Below the pieces are notes generated by a model, which saw only the letters and a list, made by a program, of their open reading frames with translations, was not told where the DNA came from and searched no databases. Position numbers and translations under genes: made by a program. From contig JADGGM010000001.1 in NCBI GenBank assembly GCA_019689955.1, forward strand, positions 1-22,452: 22,452 bases of DNA. The letters are read 5' to 3'. Below are positions 8,511 to 15,567 of this stretch, piece by piece (position 1 is the stretch's first letter; the number at the start of each line of letters is the position of its first letter). This stretch comes from Gemmatimonadaceae bacterium (GTDB lineage Bacteria > Gemmatimonadota > Gemmatimonadetes > Gemmatimonadales > Gemmatimonadaceae).

Positions 8511-8544
8511 AGGGAGGACTGGCGGGTCGCGGAAAACCCCTCCA
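8511..8544 (-). promoter_or_regulatory. Putative ECF promoter element upstream of the FecI-like sigma gene
   Basis: Minus-strand TGGAGGGGTTT-N13-AGTCCTCCCT, identical in both blocks and in spacing to the element before susC. It lies about 95 bases before the sigma start codon. Sharing with the presumed target gene suggests autoregulation by the sigma factor. Confidence 0.55.
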
Positions 8545-8581
8545 TGGGGTCCGCCATGGTAGGGGCGAGGAGGACCTTTGT

Positions 8582-8617
8582 CAAAAACAACGCGCGCCCG
8601 GGAAACCGGGCGCGCGT
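8582..8617 (-). terminator. Intrinsic terminator after the anti-sigma gene
   Basis: A perfect 12-bp GC-rich stem (arms 8590-8601 and 8606-8617) encloses a four-base loop (8602-8605). On the minus strand the stem is followed by TGTTTTTG. It lies about 60 bases beyond the anti-sigma stop at 8676 and separates the redox sigma operon from the FecI-SusCD operon. Confidence 0.85.
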
Positions 8618-8675
8618 GGCGGATCTCATCCCGGTGGAGCCGTGCCACGCTCCGAACGGCCGCTCGGTAGACGGC

Positions 8676-8954
8676 TCACGGAGCCTCGCTCGGACGAACG
8701 TTCGCCGGCGCGTGGAACCCCTGCGCGGCGAGCGCGCCGAGCACGCGGGTACGGAGCTCGGGCTCCACGTGCGAGAAAACAGGCGCCTTCGCCACGGCGC
8801 GCAGCAGCTCCGCCGCGAACGCGAAGTGCCCGGCGCACGCGATGCACACACGGAGGTGCGCCGCGACGCGCTCGTGCTCGGCCGGGTCGCACACGCCATC
8901 GAGGTACGCCCACATCTTCCGCACCGTCGCCTCGCACTCTCGGATGTCGTGCAT
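8676..8954 (-). CDS. RsrA-like zinc-binding anti-sigma factor (ZAS family)
   Basis: The 92-residue product has Cys7, His33, Cys37 and Cys40, i.e. C-x25-H-x3-C-x2-C, the ligand spacing of Streptomyces RsrA (C11, H37, C41, C44). The surrounding helices also fit (ECEATVRKMWAYLDG near the first Cys; HLRVCIACAGHF at the motif). Such proteins bind zinc, hold a partner ECF sigma factor in the cytoplasm and release it on disulfide stress. An extra Cys22 is present. It starts two bases after the sigma gene stop, which fits translational coupling and equal dosage. No transmembrane helix is seen. The family is firm; redox sensing is inferred from the spacing and context. Confidence 0.88.
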   Translation of the reverse strand: MHDIRECEATVRKMWAYLDGVCDPAEHERVAAHLRVCIACAGHFAFAAELLRAVAKAPVFSHVEPELRTRVLGALAAQGFHAPANVRPSEAP

Positions 8955-8956
8955 CG

Positions 8957-9565
8957 CTACTTCCTCCCCGCGCCAGATGGCGATCTGGCCGCGTCAGGGG
9001 TTCGGGCGTACCCCGCGTCGATCGCATATTCGATGAGCGCCGCCTGGAGGAGGCGCCGCGCGCGATACAGACGCGATCGCACCGTACCGATCGGCACGTC
9101 GAGCGACTCAGCGACCTCCTCGTACGCGAACCCTTCCACGTCGACGAGGATGACGACCTGGCGGTAGTGCGATTCGAGCTCGTCGATCGCGCGTGCGATC
9201 GCCGGCCCCAGATCGAGCCGGTCGAACATGTCGTCGACTCCCGCCGCTTTGGCCGTGTTGTGCAACTGCGCCGCCGCGAGCGACTCGAGCTCCTCGTCGT
9301 CGGCCACGGTGGACCGGCTGGCGCGCGTCCGCTGCTCCAGGAGTGCGTGCCGGCAGATGGTGACCAGCCAGCGCCGGCAGTTCGTGCCGAGGGTGAACGT
9401 GTGCCAATGGCGATACGCACGCAGGAAGGTCTCCTGCACGAGGTCGTCCGCGTCCGCCGCGTTCCCGGCGAGCGCCGAGGCGACACGCACGATCGACCCC
9501 AGGTGCGGGAGCGTGAACGCGGCGAACTCCGCGTTGCGATCGCGCTCAGCGGAGTTGCCAGTCAT
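8957..9565 (-). CDS. SigR-like ECF RNA polymerase sigma factor
   Basis: The 202-residue product from ATG 9565 contains region 2 (residues about 18-80; GNAADADDLVQETFLRAYRH, then NCRRWLVTICRH) and region 4 (about 130-185; YRQVVILVDVEGFAYEEVAE, then VPIGTVRSRLYRARRLLQ). DVEGFxYxEVAE and PIGTVxSRLxRxRR resemble the SigR group of ECF factors, which is paired with RsrA-type anti-sigma factors. The same frame is open upstream to 9685, but that extension is low complexity, so ATG 9565 is preferred; it lacks a strong ribosome binding site. The anti-sigma gene follows after two bases. The divergent neighbours encode thiol-disulfide proteins, consistent with a redox stress regulon. Confidence 0.88.
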   Translation of the reverse strand: MTGNSAERDRNAEFAAFTLPHLGSIVRVASALAGNAADADDLVQETFLRAYRHWHTFTLGTNCRRWLVTICRHALLEQRTRASRSTVADDEELESLAAAQLHNTAKAAGVDDMFDRLDLGPAIARAIDELESHYRQVVILVDVEGFAYEEVAESLDVPIGTVRSRLYRARRLLQAALIEYAIDAGYARTPDAARSPSGAGRK

Positions 9566-9634
9566 TGGTCGACAGGTGGTGCGCCACGGGAGCGGTCCAG
9601 GGCCATTGCCCCATAAGGGAAGAACGGAGAAAAG

Positions 9635-9648
9635 AGTTCCCCGGAACT
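9635..9648. promoter_or_regulatory. Palindrome of two outward-facing GGAACT boxes between divergent operons
   Basis: AGTTCC-CC-GGAACT puts one GGAAC, the usual ECF -35 core, on each strand, pointing to the sigma gene on the left and to ccdA on the right. No GTT or GTC -10 core was found at 16-17 bases on either side, so use as a promoter is uncertain; it may instead be an operator. Confidence 0.35.
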
Positions 9649-9699
9649 TCGGGGCGGGGACGGCGCTTTCGGGAGTCACAGTCACCCTGGTAGGTCCTC

Positions 9700-10413
9700 A
9701 TGCTTCAGGAAAGCGCTCGGTTGGTCGGAGACCTGTCGGCGCACCCGGTGGCCGCGATGGCCGCGGTGTTCGCGGGGGGCGTCCTCACGAGCCTCACGCC
9801 GTGCCTGTACCCGATGATCCCGATCACGATCTCGATCGTCGGCGGCACGGCGAGCAGCTCGCGGTACCTGCACCGTCTCGGGCTCGCGGCGACATATGTC
9901 GTCGGGCTCGCCGCCGCGTACGCGACGCTCGGCCTCGTCGCCGGGCTCACGGGGACGCTCTTCGGGTCGATCAGCACGAGCCCGTGGCTCCTCTTCGCCA
10001 TGGCCAACGGGATGCTCCTCGCCGCCGCGATGATGGCCGACGTGATCCCTGTCCCCATTCCCGCGACGCTGAGCGCACGCGCCGCGACCATCGGCACCGG
10101 AGGCCGCTACGCGGGGGTCTTCGCCATGGGCGTGGTCTCGGGGCTCGTGGCCGCGCCGTGCGGCGCGCCGGTCATGGCCGCGATCCTCACCTGGGTGGCG
10201 TCCACGAAGAGCGCCATCCTCGGCTTCCTCTACCTCTTCGTTTTTTCACTCGGCATGTCGGCGCTGCTCCTCCTCATGGCGTTGCTCGCCGGCACGTCGC
10301 TTCGCCTCCCCCGCCCCGGCCCGTGGATGCTCTGGGTCAAACGCGCGATGGCTATCGTCCTGGTCGGGGTGGCGGAGTACTACCTCATGTCCATGGGACA
10401 GGTCCTACTATGA
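9700..10413 (+). CDS. ccdA: CcdA/DsbD-type transmembrane thiol-disulfide electron carrier
   Basis: The 237-residue membrane protein has about six hydrophobic segments and the two signature cysteines of the DsbD gamma/CcdA domain: Cys35 in LTPCLYPMIP and Cys154 in VAAPCGAP. These proteins carry reducing equivalents from cytoplasmic thioredoxin across the inner membrane to extracytoplasmic thioredoxin-like partners. The likely partner is the TlpA-like protein encoded immediately downstream, whose ATG overlaps this stop codon (ATGA). The start at 9700 has only a weak upstream purine stretch. It is divergent from the SigR/RsrA-like pair, which may control it. Confidence 0.9.
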   Translation: MLQESARLVGDLSAHPVAAMAAVFAGGVLTSLTPCLYPMIPITISIVGGTASSSRYLHRLGLAATYVVGLAAAYATLGLVAGLTGTLFGSISTSPWLLFAMANGMLLAAAMMADVIPVPIPATLSARAATIGTGGRYAGVFAMGVVSGLVAAPCGAPVMAAILTWVASTKSAILGFLYLFVFSLGMSALLLLMALLAGTSLRLPRPGPWMLWVKRAMAIVLVGVAEYYLMSMGQVLL

Positions 10414-11039
10414 GCTTGCGACACGCCAAGAGCGTTCGACACGCTGTGCTCGCCGCTGCCATCTTCGCCGGCGCCATCTCCCCCATCGCCCTCCGCGCGC
10501 AGGACGCGGGCATGTCGAAGGACGCGATGCAGAAGGACGGGATGAAGAAGGATGGGATGCAGAAGGACGGCATGATGCAGAAGGGCGCGATGCAAGACGC
10601 GGGGATGCACGAGATGGGGGTCATGGTCGGCGCCACGGCCCCCGCCGCGACGGTGCGCACGCTCGACGGACACGAGGTGGATCTGGCCACGTACTACGGT
10701 GACAAGCCCGTGGTGCTCGAGTTCTGGGCCACCTGGTGCCCGCTCTGCAAGAAGCTCGAGCCGGCGCTGCAAGCCGCGCGCGCCAAGTACGCGGGGAAGG
10801 TCGCCTTCGTCGGGGTCGGTGTCTCCTCCAACCAGTCGGCGGCGAAGCAGAAGGCGTACGTCGACCACGAGAAGCTGACGGGAGCCTACGTGTTCGACTA
10901 CGAGGACGCGGCGGTCAAGGCGTTCAGCGCACCGCACACGTCCTACGTGGTGGTGATCAACAAGGACCGGAAGGTCGTGTACACCGGCGCCGGCCCTGAC
11001 CAGGACATCGACGCGGCGGTCCGCAAGGCGCTGCAGTAG
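10410..11039 (+). CDS. TlpA-like exported thioredoxin with a methionine-pentad linker
   Basis: The 209-residue product has a signal peptide (residues 1-30, ending ALRAQ). A linker of about residues 33-72 has Met at 35, 40, 45, 50, 55, 56, 61, 66, 69 and 72, mostly as repeats of the form M-x-K-D-G. A thioredoxin fold covers about 75-209 with the active site WCPLC (Cys110, Cys113) and a C-terminal SYVVVINKDRKVVY strand pair. It probably acts in the periplasm and is kept reduced by the CcdA-type protein encoded just upstream (4-base overlap). The linker could bind Cu(I) or absorb oxidants; that is inference. The thioredoxin call is firm. Confidence 0.9.
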   Translation: MSLRHAKSVRHAVLAAAIFAGAISPIALRAQDAGMSKDAMQKDGMKKDGMQKDGMMQKGAMQDAGMHEMGVMVGATAPAATVRTLDGHEVDLATYYGDKPVVLEFWATWCPLCKKLEPALQAARAKYAGKVAFVGVGVSSNQSAAKQKAYVDHEKLTGAYVFDYEDAAVKAFSAPHTSYVVVINKDRKVVYTGAGPDQDIDAAVRKALQ

Positions 11040-11189
11040 CGCGTCACGCTGCGCCTCCTGGCGTTCCTCGGCGGCGTGCCGGCGATCGCGAGCCCGTGCA
11101 CTCTGCCGCGGAACGCCTGGGTGTGGATCGAGGTAGATTACCCACGGCTCGTCGCCGGCACGTCGCCGACACGCTCAGGCACCTGGGTC

Positions 11190-12434
11190 ATGCTGACGCT
11201 CGATCTCATCCACACCGTCGCCTTCGCCGGTGTCATGCTCTTCGTGGGCTATGGCATCCGCCGGCAAGTTCCCATCCTCGCCCGCTACAACATCCCCGCA
11301 CCGGTGATCGGCGGGCTCCTCGTGACGGTGGCCACGCTGTTCGCGCGCCAGGCCGGCGTCACGCTCTTCCAGTTCGACACCACGTTGCAGGCGCCGCTCA
11401 TGACGGCCTTCTTCACGAGCGTGGGGTTCGGGGCGAGCACGACGTTGCTTCGCGCCGGCGGGCCGCAGGTGCTCGTGTTCTTCGCGCTGGCGTCAGCGAT
11501 TGCGGTGGTGCAGAACCTCGTCGGGGTCGCGCTCACGATCCCGTTCGACCTGCACCCGCTCTTCGGCGTGCTGAGCGGCTCGGTGACCATGGCCGGGGGC
11601 CCGGCTACGGGGCTCGCGTTCGCGCCGGAGTTCGCGCGCGCGGGGGTGCCGGGCGCGGCCTCGGTGGCGATCGCCGCGGCGATGGCGGGGATCATCGCCG
11701 GGGGATTGCTCGGTGGTCCGATGGGCACGCGTCTCATCGAGCGCTACCGCCTCGCGCCCGTGCGCACCGGCGCGGGACCTGGCACGCATCACGCCGAGGT
11801 GCCGAGCGCCGCCGAACTGGTGGAAGCGCGCGTCCCCGAGCCGACGCCGGAACACACGGCCGACGAGAGCGCGGCCGCGTACACGCTCCTCAAGAGCGTC
11901 GTGGCGATCCTCGTGGCCATGTGGATCGGCTCGTGGGTGAGCGCGGGGGTGCGCGCTCTGGGGCTCACCGTGCCGGCATACATCGGCGCGATGCTCGTCG
12001 CGGTGGTCGTCCGCTTCGTGGACGATCGCACTGGGCTCATCGGTCTCTCACAGCGCACGATCGACGACCTCGGTGCCGCGGCGCTCTCGCTCTTCCTTGT
12101 GCTCGCGCTCATGACGCTCAAGCTCTGGGAGCTCGCCGCGCTCGCGCTCCCGCTCATCATCGTGGTGGCCGTGCAGACCGCGCTCGTGGCCGCGCTGTGC
12201 GTGTGGCCCGTCTTCCGCGTGATGGGGCGCGACTACGACGCGGCCGTCATGGGGAGCGGCTTCTGCGGCTTCATGCTCGGCACCACCGCCAACGCCATGG
12301 CGAACATGACCGCGCTCGTGGAGCGGTACGGGCCCGCGCCACGCGCGTTCCTCGTGGTGCCGATGGTGGGGGCGTTCTTCATCGACTTCACGAACGCGAT
12401 CATCATCACGATCTTCTTGAACGTGCTGCGCTGA
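11190..12434 (+). CDS. gltS: Sodium/glutamate symporter GltS
   Basis: The 414-residue integral membrane protein matches the GltS family across its length. The N-terminal signature LARYNIPAPVIGG is present, as is a first-half re-entrant loop (SGSVTMAGGPATGLAF, about residues 130-145). In the second half GFCGFMLGTTANAMANMTAL and GPAPRAFLVVPMVGAFFIDF lie near the C-terminus. GltS carries glutamate into the cell with sodium across the inner membrane. ATG 11190 is chosen because the homologous region begins there (MLTLDLIHTVAFAG); the frame is open 114 bases further upstream, but that part has no family resemblance. The central loop (about residues 190-235) is hydrophilic and Glu/Pro/Thr-rich. It stands between the redox module and an ATP-grasp gene, with no obvious link to either. 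Confidence 0.93.
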   Translation: MLTLDLIHTVAFAGVMLFVGYGIRRQVPILARYNIPAPVIGGLLVTVATLFARQAGVTLFQFDTTLQAPLMTAFFTSVGFGASTTLLRAGGPQVLVFFALASAIAVVQNLVGVALTIPFDLHPLFGVLSGSVTMAGGPATGLAFAPEFARAGVPGAASVAIAAAMAGIIAGGLLGGPMGTRLIERYRLAPVRTGAGPGTHHAEVPSAAELVEARVPEPTPEHTADESAAAYTLLKSVVAILVAMWIGSWVSAGVRALGLTVPAYIGAMLVAVVVRFVDDRTGLIGLSQRTIDDLGAAALSLFLVLALMTLKLWELAALALPLIIVVAVQTALVAALCVWPVFRVMGRDYDAAVMGSGFCGFMLGTTANAMANMTALVERYGPAPRAFLVVPMVGAFFIDFTNAIIITIFLNVLR

Positions 12435-12508
12435 GCGGTCCATGGTGGTCTCGACACGCGCCGCTGGCGTGGCCCTCGACCTTCGTGGCCTACCTCGCGC
12501 ATTTCTCT

Positions 12509-13387
12509 ATGCAACACCTTGCCTTCGTCACCTATCGCGATGCCCCGGCACTCTCCGCCGACGACGCGCTCGCCGCGGAGTCGTTGGCGCGCCTCGGCGT
12601 TCGCGTCACGGCGCAGCCGTGGGACGATGATGGCGCGGACTGGAGCCGGTTCCGCGCCATCGTCCTCCGCTCGTGCTGGAACTACCATCGCGATCCCGAT
12701 CGGTTCACGGCCTGGCTGGACCGGCTCGTCGATGCTGGCGCGGTGCTGGTCAACCCGCCGACGCTGCTGCGCTGGAACGTGTCGAAGTCGTACCTGCTGG
12801 AGCTGCAGCAACGGGGCGCGCCGGTGATCGCGACGATCCGCATCCCTCGCGGTGCGGCGACGACGCTCGACCGGCTCGCCGCGCAGTCGGCGTGGACGGA
12901 GGTGGTGGTGAAGCCGGTCGTGTCGGCCGACGGGCACGGGGCTCGGCGGTTTCGACTCCCCGCCACGGACCACGACGAGCGCGCGTTCCACGCGCTCCTT
13001 CAGGACCGCGACGTGCTCGTGCAGCCGTTCGTGCCGGAGGTGATACGGGAGGGCGAGTGGTCGTTCGTCTTCCTCGGCGGCGCGTTCTCGCACGCGGTGG
13101 TGAAGCGGCCCAGCGCGCAGGAGTTTCGCGTGCAGGCGCGGTACGGTGGCACCGCGCACGCGGTGAGCGCGCCGCCCGAGCTCGTGGAGCAGGCCGCGGC
13201 GCTGCTGCGCCTGGCCCCGGCGCGGAGCGTGTATGCACGCGTCGATGGGTGCGTGGTCGGCAGCCGGCTCACGCTCATGGAGCTCGAGCTGCTGGAGCCG
13301 GCGCTGTACCTCGCCTGCGACCAGGGCGCGCCGGACCGCTTTGCGCGTGTTCTGATGGACCACCTCGAGGCGGCCGCCGCGCGCTGA
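12509..13387 (+). CDS. ATP-grasp domain protein (glutathione synthetase/RimK-like fold)
   Basis: The 292-residue product begins with MQHLAFVTYRD. RSCWNYHRDPDRFTAWLDRL lies at about residues 54-73, and WNVSKSYLLELQQRGAPV at about 89-106 resembles the start of an ATP-grasp ATP-binding lobe. EVVVKPVVSADGHGARRF (about 131-148) is the conserved lysine strand and loop. VLVQPFVPEV, EWSFVFLGG and LMELELLEPALYL (about 254-266) supply the acidic metal-binding positions. Members ligate a carboxylate to an amine or thiol with ATP, but the substrate here cannot be read. No ribosome binding site is evident, and the start is chosen from the beta-strand beginning. No biosynthetic partner lies nearby. Confidence 0.78.
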   Translation: MQHLAFVTYRDAPALSADDALAAESLARLGVRVTAQPWDDDGADWSRFRAIVLRSCWNYHRDPDRFTAWLDRLVDAGAVLVNPPTLLRWNVSKSYLLELQQRGAPVIATIRIPRGAATTLDRLAAQSAWTEVVVKPVVSADGHGARRFRLPATDHDERAFHALLQDRDVLVQPFVPEVIREGEWSFVFLGGAFSHAVVKRPSAQEFRVQARYGGTAHAVSAPPELVEQAAALLRLAPARSVYARVDGCVVGSRLTLMELELLEPALYLACDQGAPDRFARVLMDHLEAAAAR

Positions 13388-13420
13388 CTGGAGGCGCGGT
13401 GGCGAGGCGGCCGCCGCGCT
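13366..13420. repeat. 17-bp direct repeat at the convergent gene ends
   Basis: CGAGGCGGCCGCCGCGC occurs at 13366-13382 and again at 13403-13419, 37 bases apart. The first copy is inside the end of the ATP-grasp gene and the second abuts the stop of the opposite small gene. The unit contains the palindrome GCGGCCGC. It may be a small duplication or part of a bidirectional terminator; no T-tract is present. Confidence 0.5.
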
Positions 13421-13662
13421 CAGTCGAGGAAGGGCGACTTCCGCGGCGGGGAACGAAATTCCGACTCGGGCGTGCTCGCGTCGAGCAGCCGCCGCAGCTC
13501 CTGGTCCGTGAGCTCGAACGGGTCCGATTCGTACGCGGGTGGCTTGATGCGCCGGGGTGCGCCCGGGTTGCCGAGGATGGGCTCGAGCACCCACTCGGCG
13601 TGCGACCGCTCGCGCACCTCCCAGTGCTGACCATCCCGATCGGTGAACTTACGATTCGCCAT
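13420..13662 (-). CDS. Small conserved-looking protein of unknown function
   Basis: The 80-residue product starts MANRKFTDRDGQHWEVRER with GGAG ten bases before the ATG. It is soluble and charged. Its first half is a short beta-type segment ending with an aromatic and acidic patch (HWEVRERSHAEWVLEP). The second half is acidic and helical (DPFELTDQELRRLLDAS) and the tail is Pro/Arg/Ser-rich. No domain was recognised. A coding reading is supported by the ribosome binding site, ordinary composition and a position facing away from msrA across a 158-base gap. The gene converges on the ATP-grasp gene. Confidence 0.6.
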   Translation of the reverse strand: MANRKFTDRDGQHWEVRERSHAEWVLEPILGNPGAPRRIKPPAYESDPFELTDQELRRLLDASTPESEFRSPPRKSPFLD

Positions 13663-13820
13663 GGCTCGCCATCTCCGTGCTCCAGGGCCTCGCGCTAGGC
13701 TAGCATCGCGCCCACACTCGCACAAGCGCGGAGCCGCTCGATACATTAGTGTCGATGGCCTCCCCTGGCACGCCGTCGGCCTGCCGTCGGGGCCGCTGAG
13801 AATCGAGAGGAGGGACAGGG

Positions 13821-14336
13821 ATGAGCGATCAGGTTGCAACGCAGCGGCGGACGGAAGTCGCCGTGCTCGCGGGTGGCTGCTTCTGGGGCGTCGAGGAGAT
13901 CCTGCGCGACGTCCCCGGGGTGATCGATACCGAGGTCGGGTACACCGGCGGCTGGCTGGAGAACCCGACGTACGAGGACACGCACGACGGGAAGTCCGGG
14001 CACGCCGAGGCGGTCCGCGTGACGTTCGACCCGTCGGTGCTCAGCTATGAAGACCTGCTCGAGAAGTGGTTCTTCCGGCTCCACGATCCCACGACGCTCA
14101 ACCGCCAGGGGAACGACGTCGGCACCCAATACCGCTCGGCGATCTTCCCGCAGACGCCGGAGCAGAAGGTCATCGCGGAACGCGTGAAGGCGCGCGTCGA
14201 AGCGTCAGGGAAGTGGAAGCGGCCGATCACGACCAGCATCGAGCCCGCGTCCACGTGGTACCGTGCGGAGGAGTACCACCAGGACTATCTGCACAAGAAC
14301 CCCGGCGGATATACCTGTCACTACCTGCGCGACTAG
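13821..14336 (+). CDS. msrA: Peptide methionine sulfoxide reductase MsrA
   Basis: The 171-residue protein has the MsrA active-site motif GGCFWG with catalytic Cys20, then VGYTGG, the HAEAVRVTFDP region, and the usual ending YRAEEYHQDYLHKNPGGYTCH, in which Cys166 can serve as resolving cysteine. It reduces methionine-S-sulfoxide in proteins using thioredoxin. GGAGG lies just upstream of the ATG at 13821. No signal peptide is seen, so it acts in the cytoplasm. Together with the SigR/RsrA-like pair and the CcdA/TlpA pair some 3-5 kb away it adds to an oxidative-damage theme, but it is transcribed separately. Confidence 0.95.
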   Translation: MSDQVATQRRTEVAVLAGGCFWGVEEILRDVPGVIDTEVGYTGGWLENPTYEDTHDGKSGHAEAVRVTFDPSVLSYEDLLEKWFFRLHDPTTLNRQGNDVGTQYRSAIFPQTPEQKVIAERVKARVEASGKWKRPITTSIEPASTWYRAEEYHQDYLHKNPGGYTCHYLRD

Positions 14337-14459
14337 CACGGGTACGCGGCCCCGGCGCGGCGACGGGAAGGAGGGCGGGAAGTAACTACGGGGCGAAGCG
14401 GCGCGCGCCCGGCGTGCCCCCATTGCCCTCCCTCGCCCCCGCCGGCATCATCGAGCGAC

Positions 14460-15566
14460 ATGAGGCCCCTCCGGTCGCGTGCGTCGCGGATCGCGGCCGC
14501 GTGCATCGCGGTCGCGCTCTTCACGGTGATGCAGAACGTGCTCGTGCGCCGCGCCGCACACGCGCCGCTCGACTGGGAGTGGAGCGCGTTCCACCCCATG
14601 GTCTACTGGCTGGCGTGGGGGCGCTTCGCACCGGTGGTCGTGCGCGTGGCGGAGCGCCACCGCATCGAACGCGGGGGCGCGCGGCGTGCGATCGCGTACC
14701 ACGCGGGCGCGATGCTCCTCGTCGCACCGCTCCAGACGATGACGGCCTTCGTGGCGCACTGGGGGCTGCTGCGCGCCGCGGGCGCCGGTCCGGCGGCGCC
14801 GCTCCTCCCGTGGCTCGCCGGGAGCGCGCCGAGCATGCTCTGGGGGACGCTGGCCGGGCTCGTCTACTACTGGCTCATCGTCGGCCTCTCGCACGCGTTC
14901 GCGTATCAGCGTCTGTATCACGCGCAGCGGCTCGCAGCCACGCGGCTCGAGGCCGATCTCGCCGCGGCGCGGCTGCGCGCGCTCGCGGCGCAGCTGCAGC
15001 CGCACTTTCTGTTCAACACGTTCAACGCGATCGCCGTGCTGGCCGAGGAGGACCCGCCGCGCGCCGTGCGCGTGGTCCGGCAACTCTCCGAGTTGCTGCG
15101 CGCGACGCTCGCGCACACCGCCGACCAGCAGGTGTCGCTCGCCGACGAGCTGGCGCTCACGCGCCGCTACCTCGACATCCAGCAGACCCGCTTCGGCGAC
15201 CGGCTCCACGTCGACGTCGACGTCGAGCCCGCGGCGCACGATGCGCTCGTCCCGGCGCTCCTCCTGCAGCCGCTGGTGGAGAACGCCATCCGCCACGGCG
15301 TCGAGCGCTCCGAGACGGGCGGGTGCGTGGCCGTTCGCGCGCGCCGCGACGGCGCGACGCTGGTCGTGGAGGTGGCCGACGACGGGCCGGGGCTCGACGC
15401 GGAGCGCGCCCGTCGGGGGCCCGGCGTGGGGCTCGCGAACACCCAGGCGCGCCTGGCGCACCTCTACGGCGACCGCCACCAGCTCGCCCTCCGCAGCGTC
15501 CCCAGCGGTGGGCTGGTCGTCCACATCGAGCTGCCGCTGCACACCGTCGCGACGAGCCCATCATAG
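14460..15566 (+). CDS. LytS/AlgZ-type sensor histidine kinase
   Basis: The 368-residue protein has four predicted transmembrane segments in residues about 10-150, with no large periplasmic domain. The His_kinase box LQPHFLFNTFNAI follows, with phosphoacceptor His182. An HATPase domain at about 255-360 shows the N box LVENAIRHG and DDGPGLD. This is the kinase family that works with LytTR regulators. The cognate regulator starts one base after this stop codon. The input signal is unknown; the membrane part probably senses something in the inner membrane. Confidence 0.92.
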   Translation: MRPLRSRASRIAAACIAVALFTVMQNVLVRRAAHAPLDWEWSAFHPMVYWLAWGRFAPVVVRVAERHRIERGGARRAIAYHAGAMLLVAPLQTMTAFVAHWGLLRAAGAGPAAPLLPWLAGSAPSMLWGTLAGLVYYWLIVGLSHAFAYQRLYHAQRLAATRLEADLAAARLRALAAQLQPHFLFNTFNAIAVLAEEDPPRAVRVVRQLSELLRATLAHTADQQVSLADELALTRRYLDIQQTRFGDRLHVDVDVEPAAHDALVPALLLQPLVENAIRHGVERSETGGCVAVRARRDGATLVVEVADDGPGLDAERARRGPGVGLANTQARLAHLYGDRHQLALRSVPSGGLVVHIELPLHTVATSPS

Positions 15567-15567
15567 C

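Noticed and set aside
10510..10628. Tandem DNA repeat that might be a CRISPR or non-coding array
   Set aside because: The 15-base units are in frame inside the thioredoxin gene and encode Met-x-Lys-Asp-Gly-like pentads; there are no spacers.
13694..13704. Palindrome GCTAG-G-CTAGC between the small gene and msrA as an operator
   Set aside because: The arms are only 5 bp, with no second copy and no regulator nearby. It is noted only because CTAG is often rare in bacteria.
14337..14459. Promoter or leader element before the histidine kinase gene
   Set aside because: This GC-rich 123-base gap shows no convincing -35/-10 pair, repeat of the TCGTC box or hairpin.
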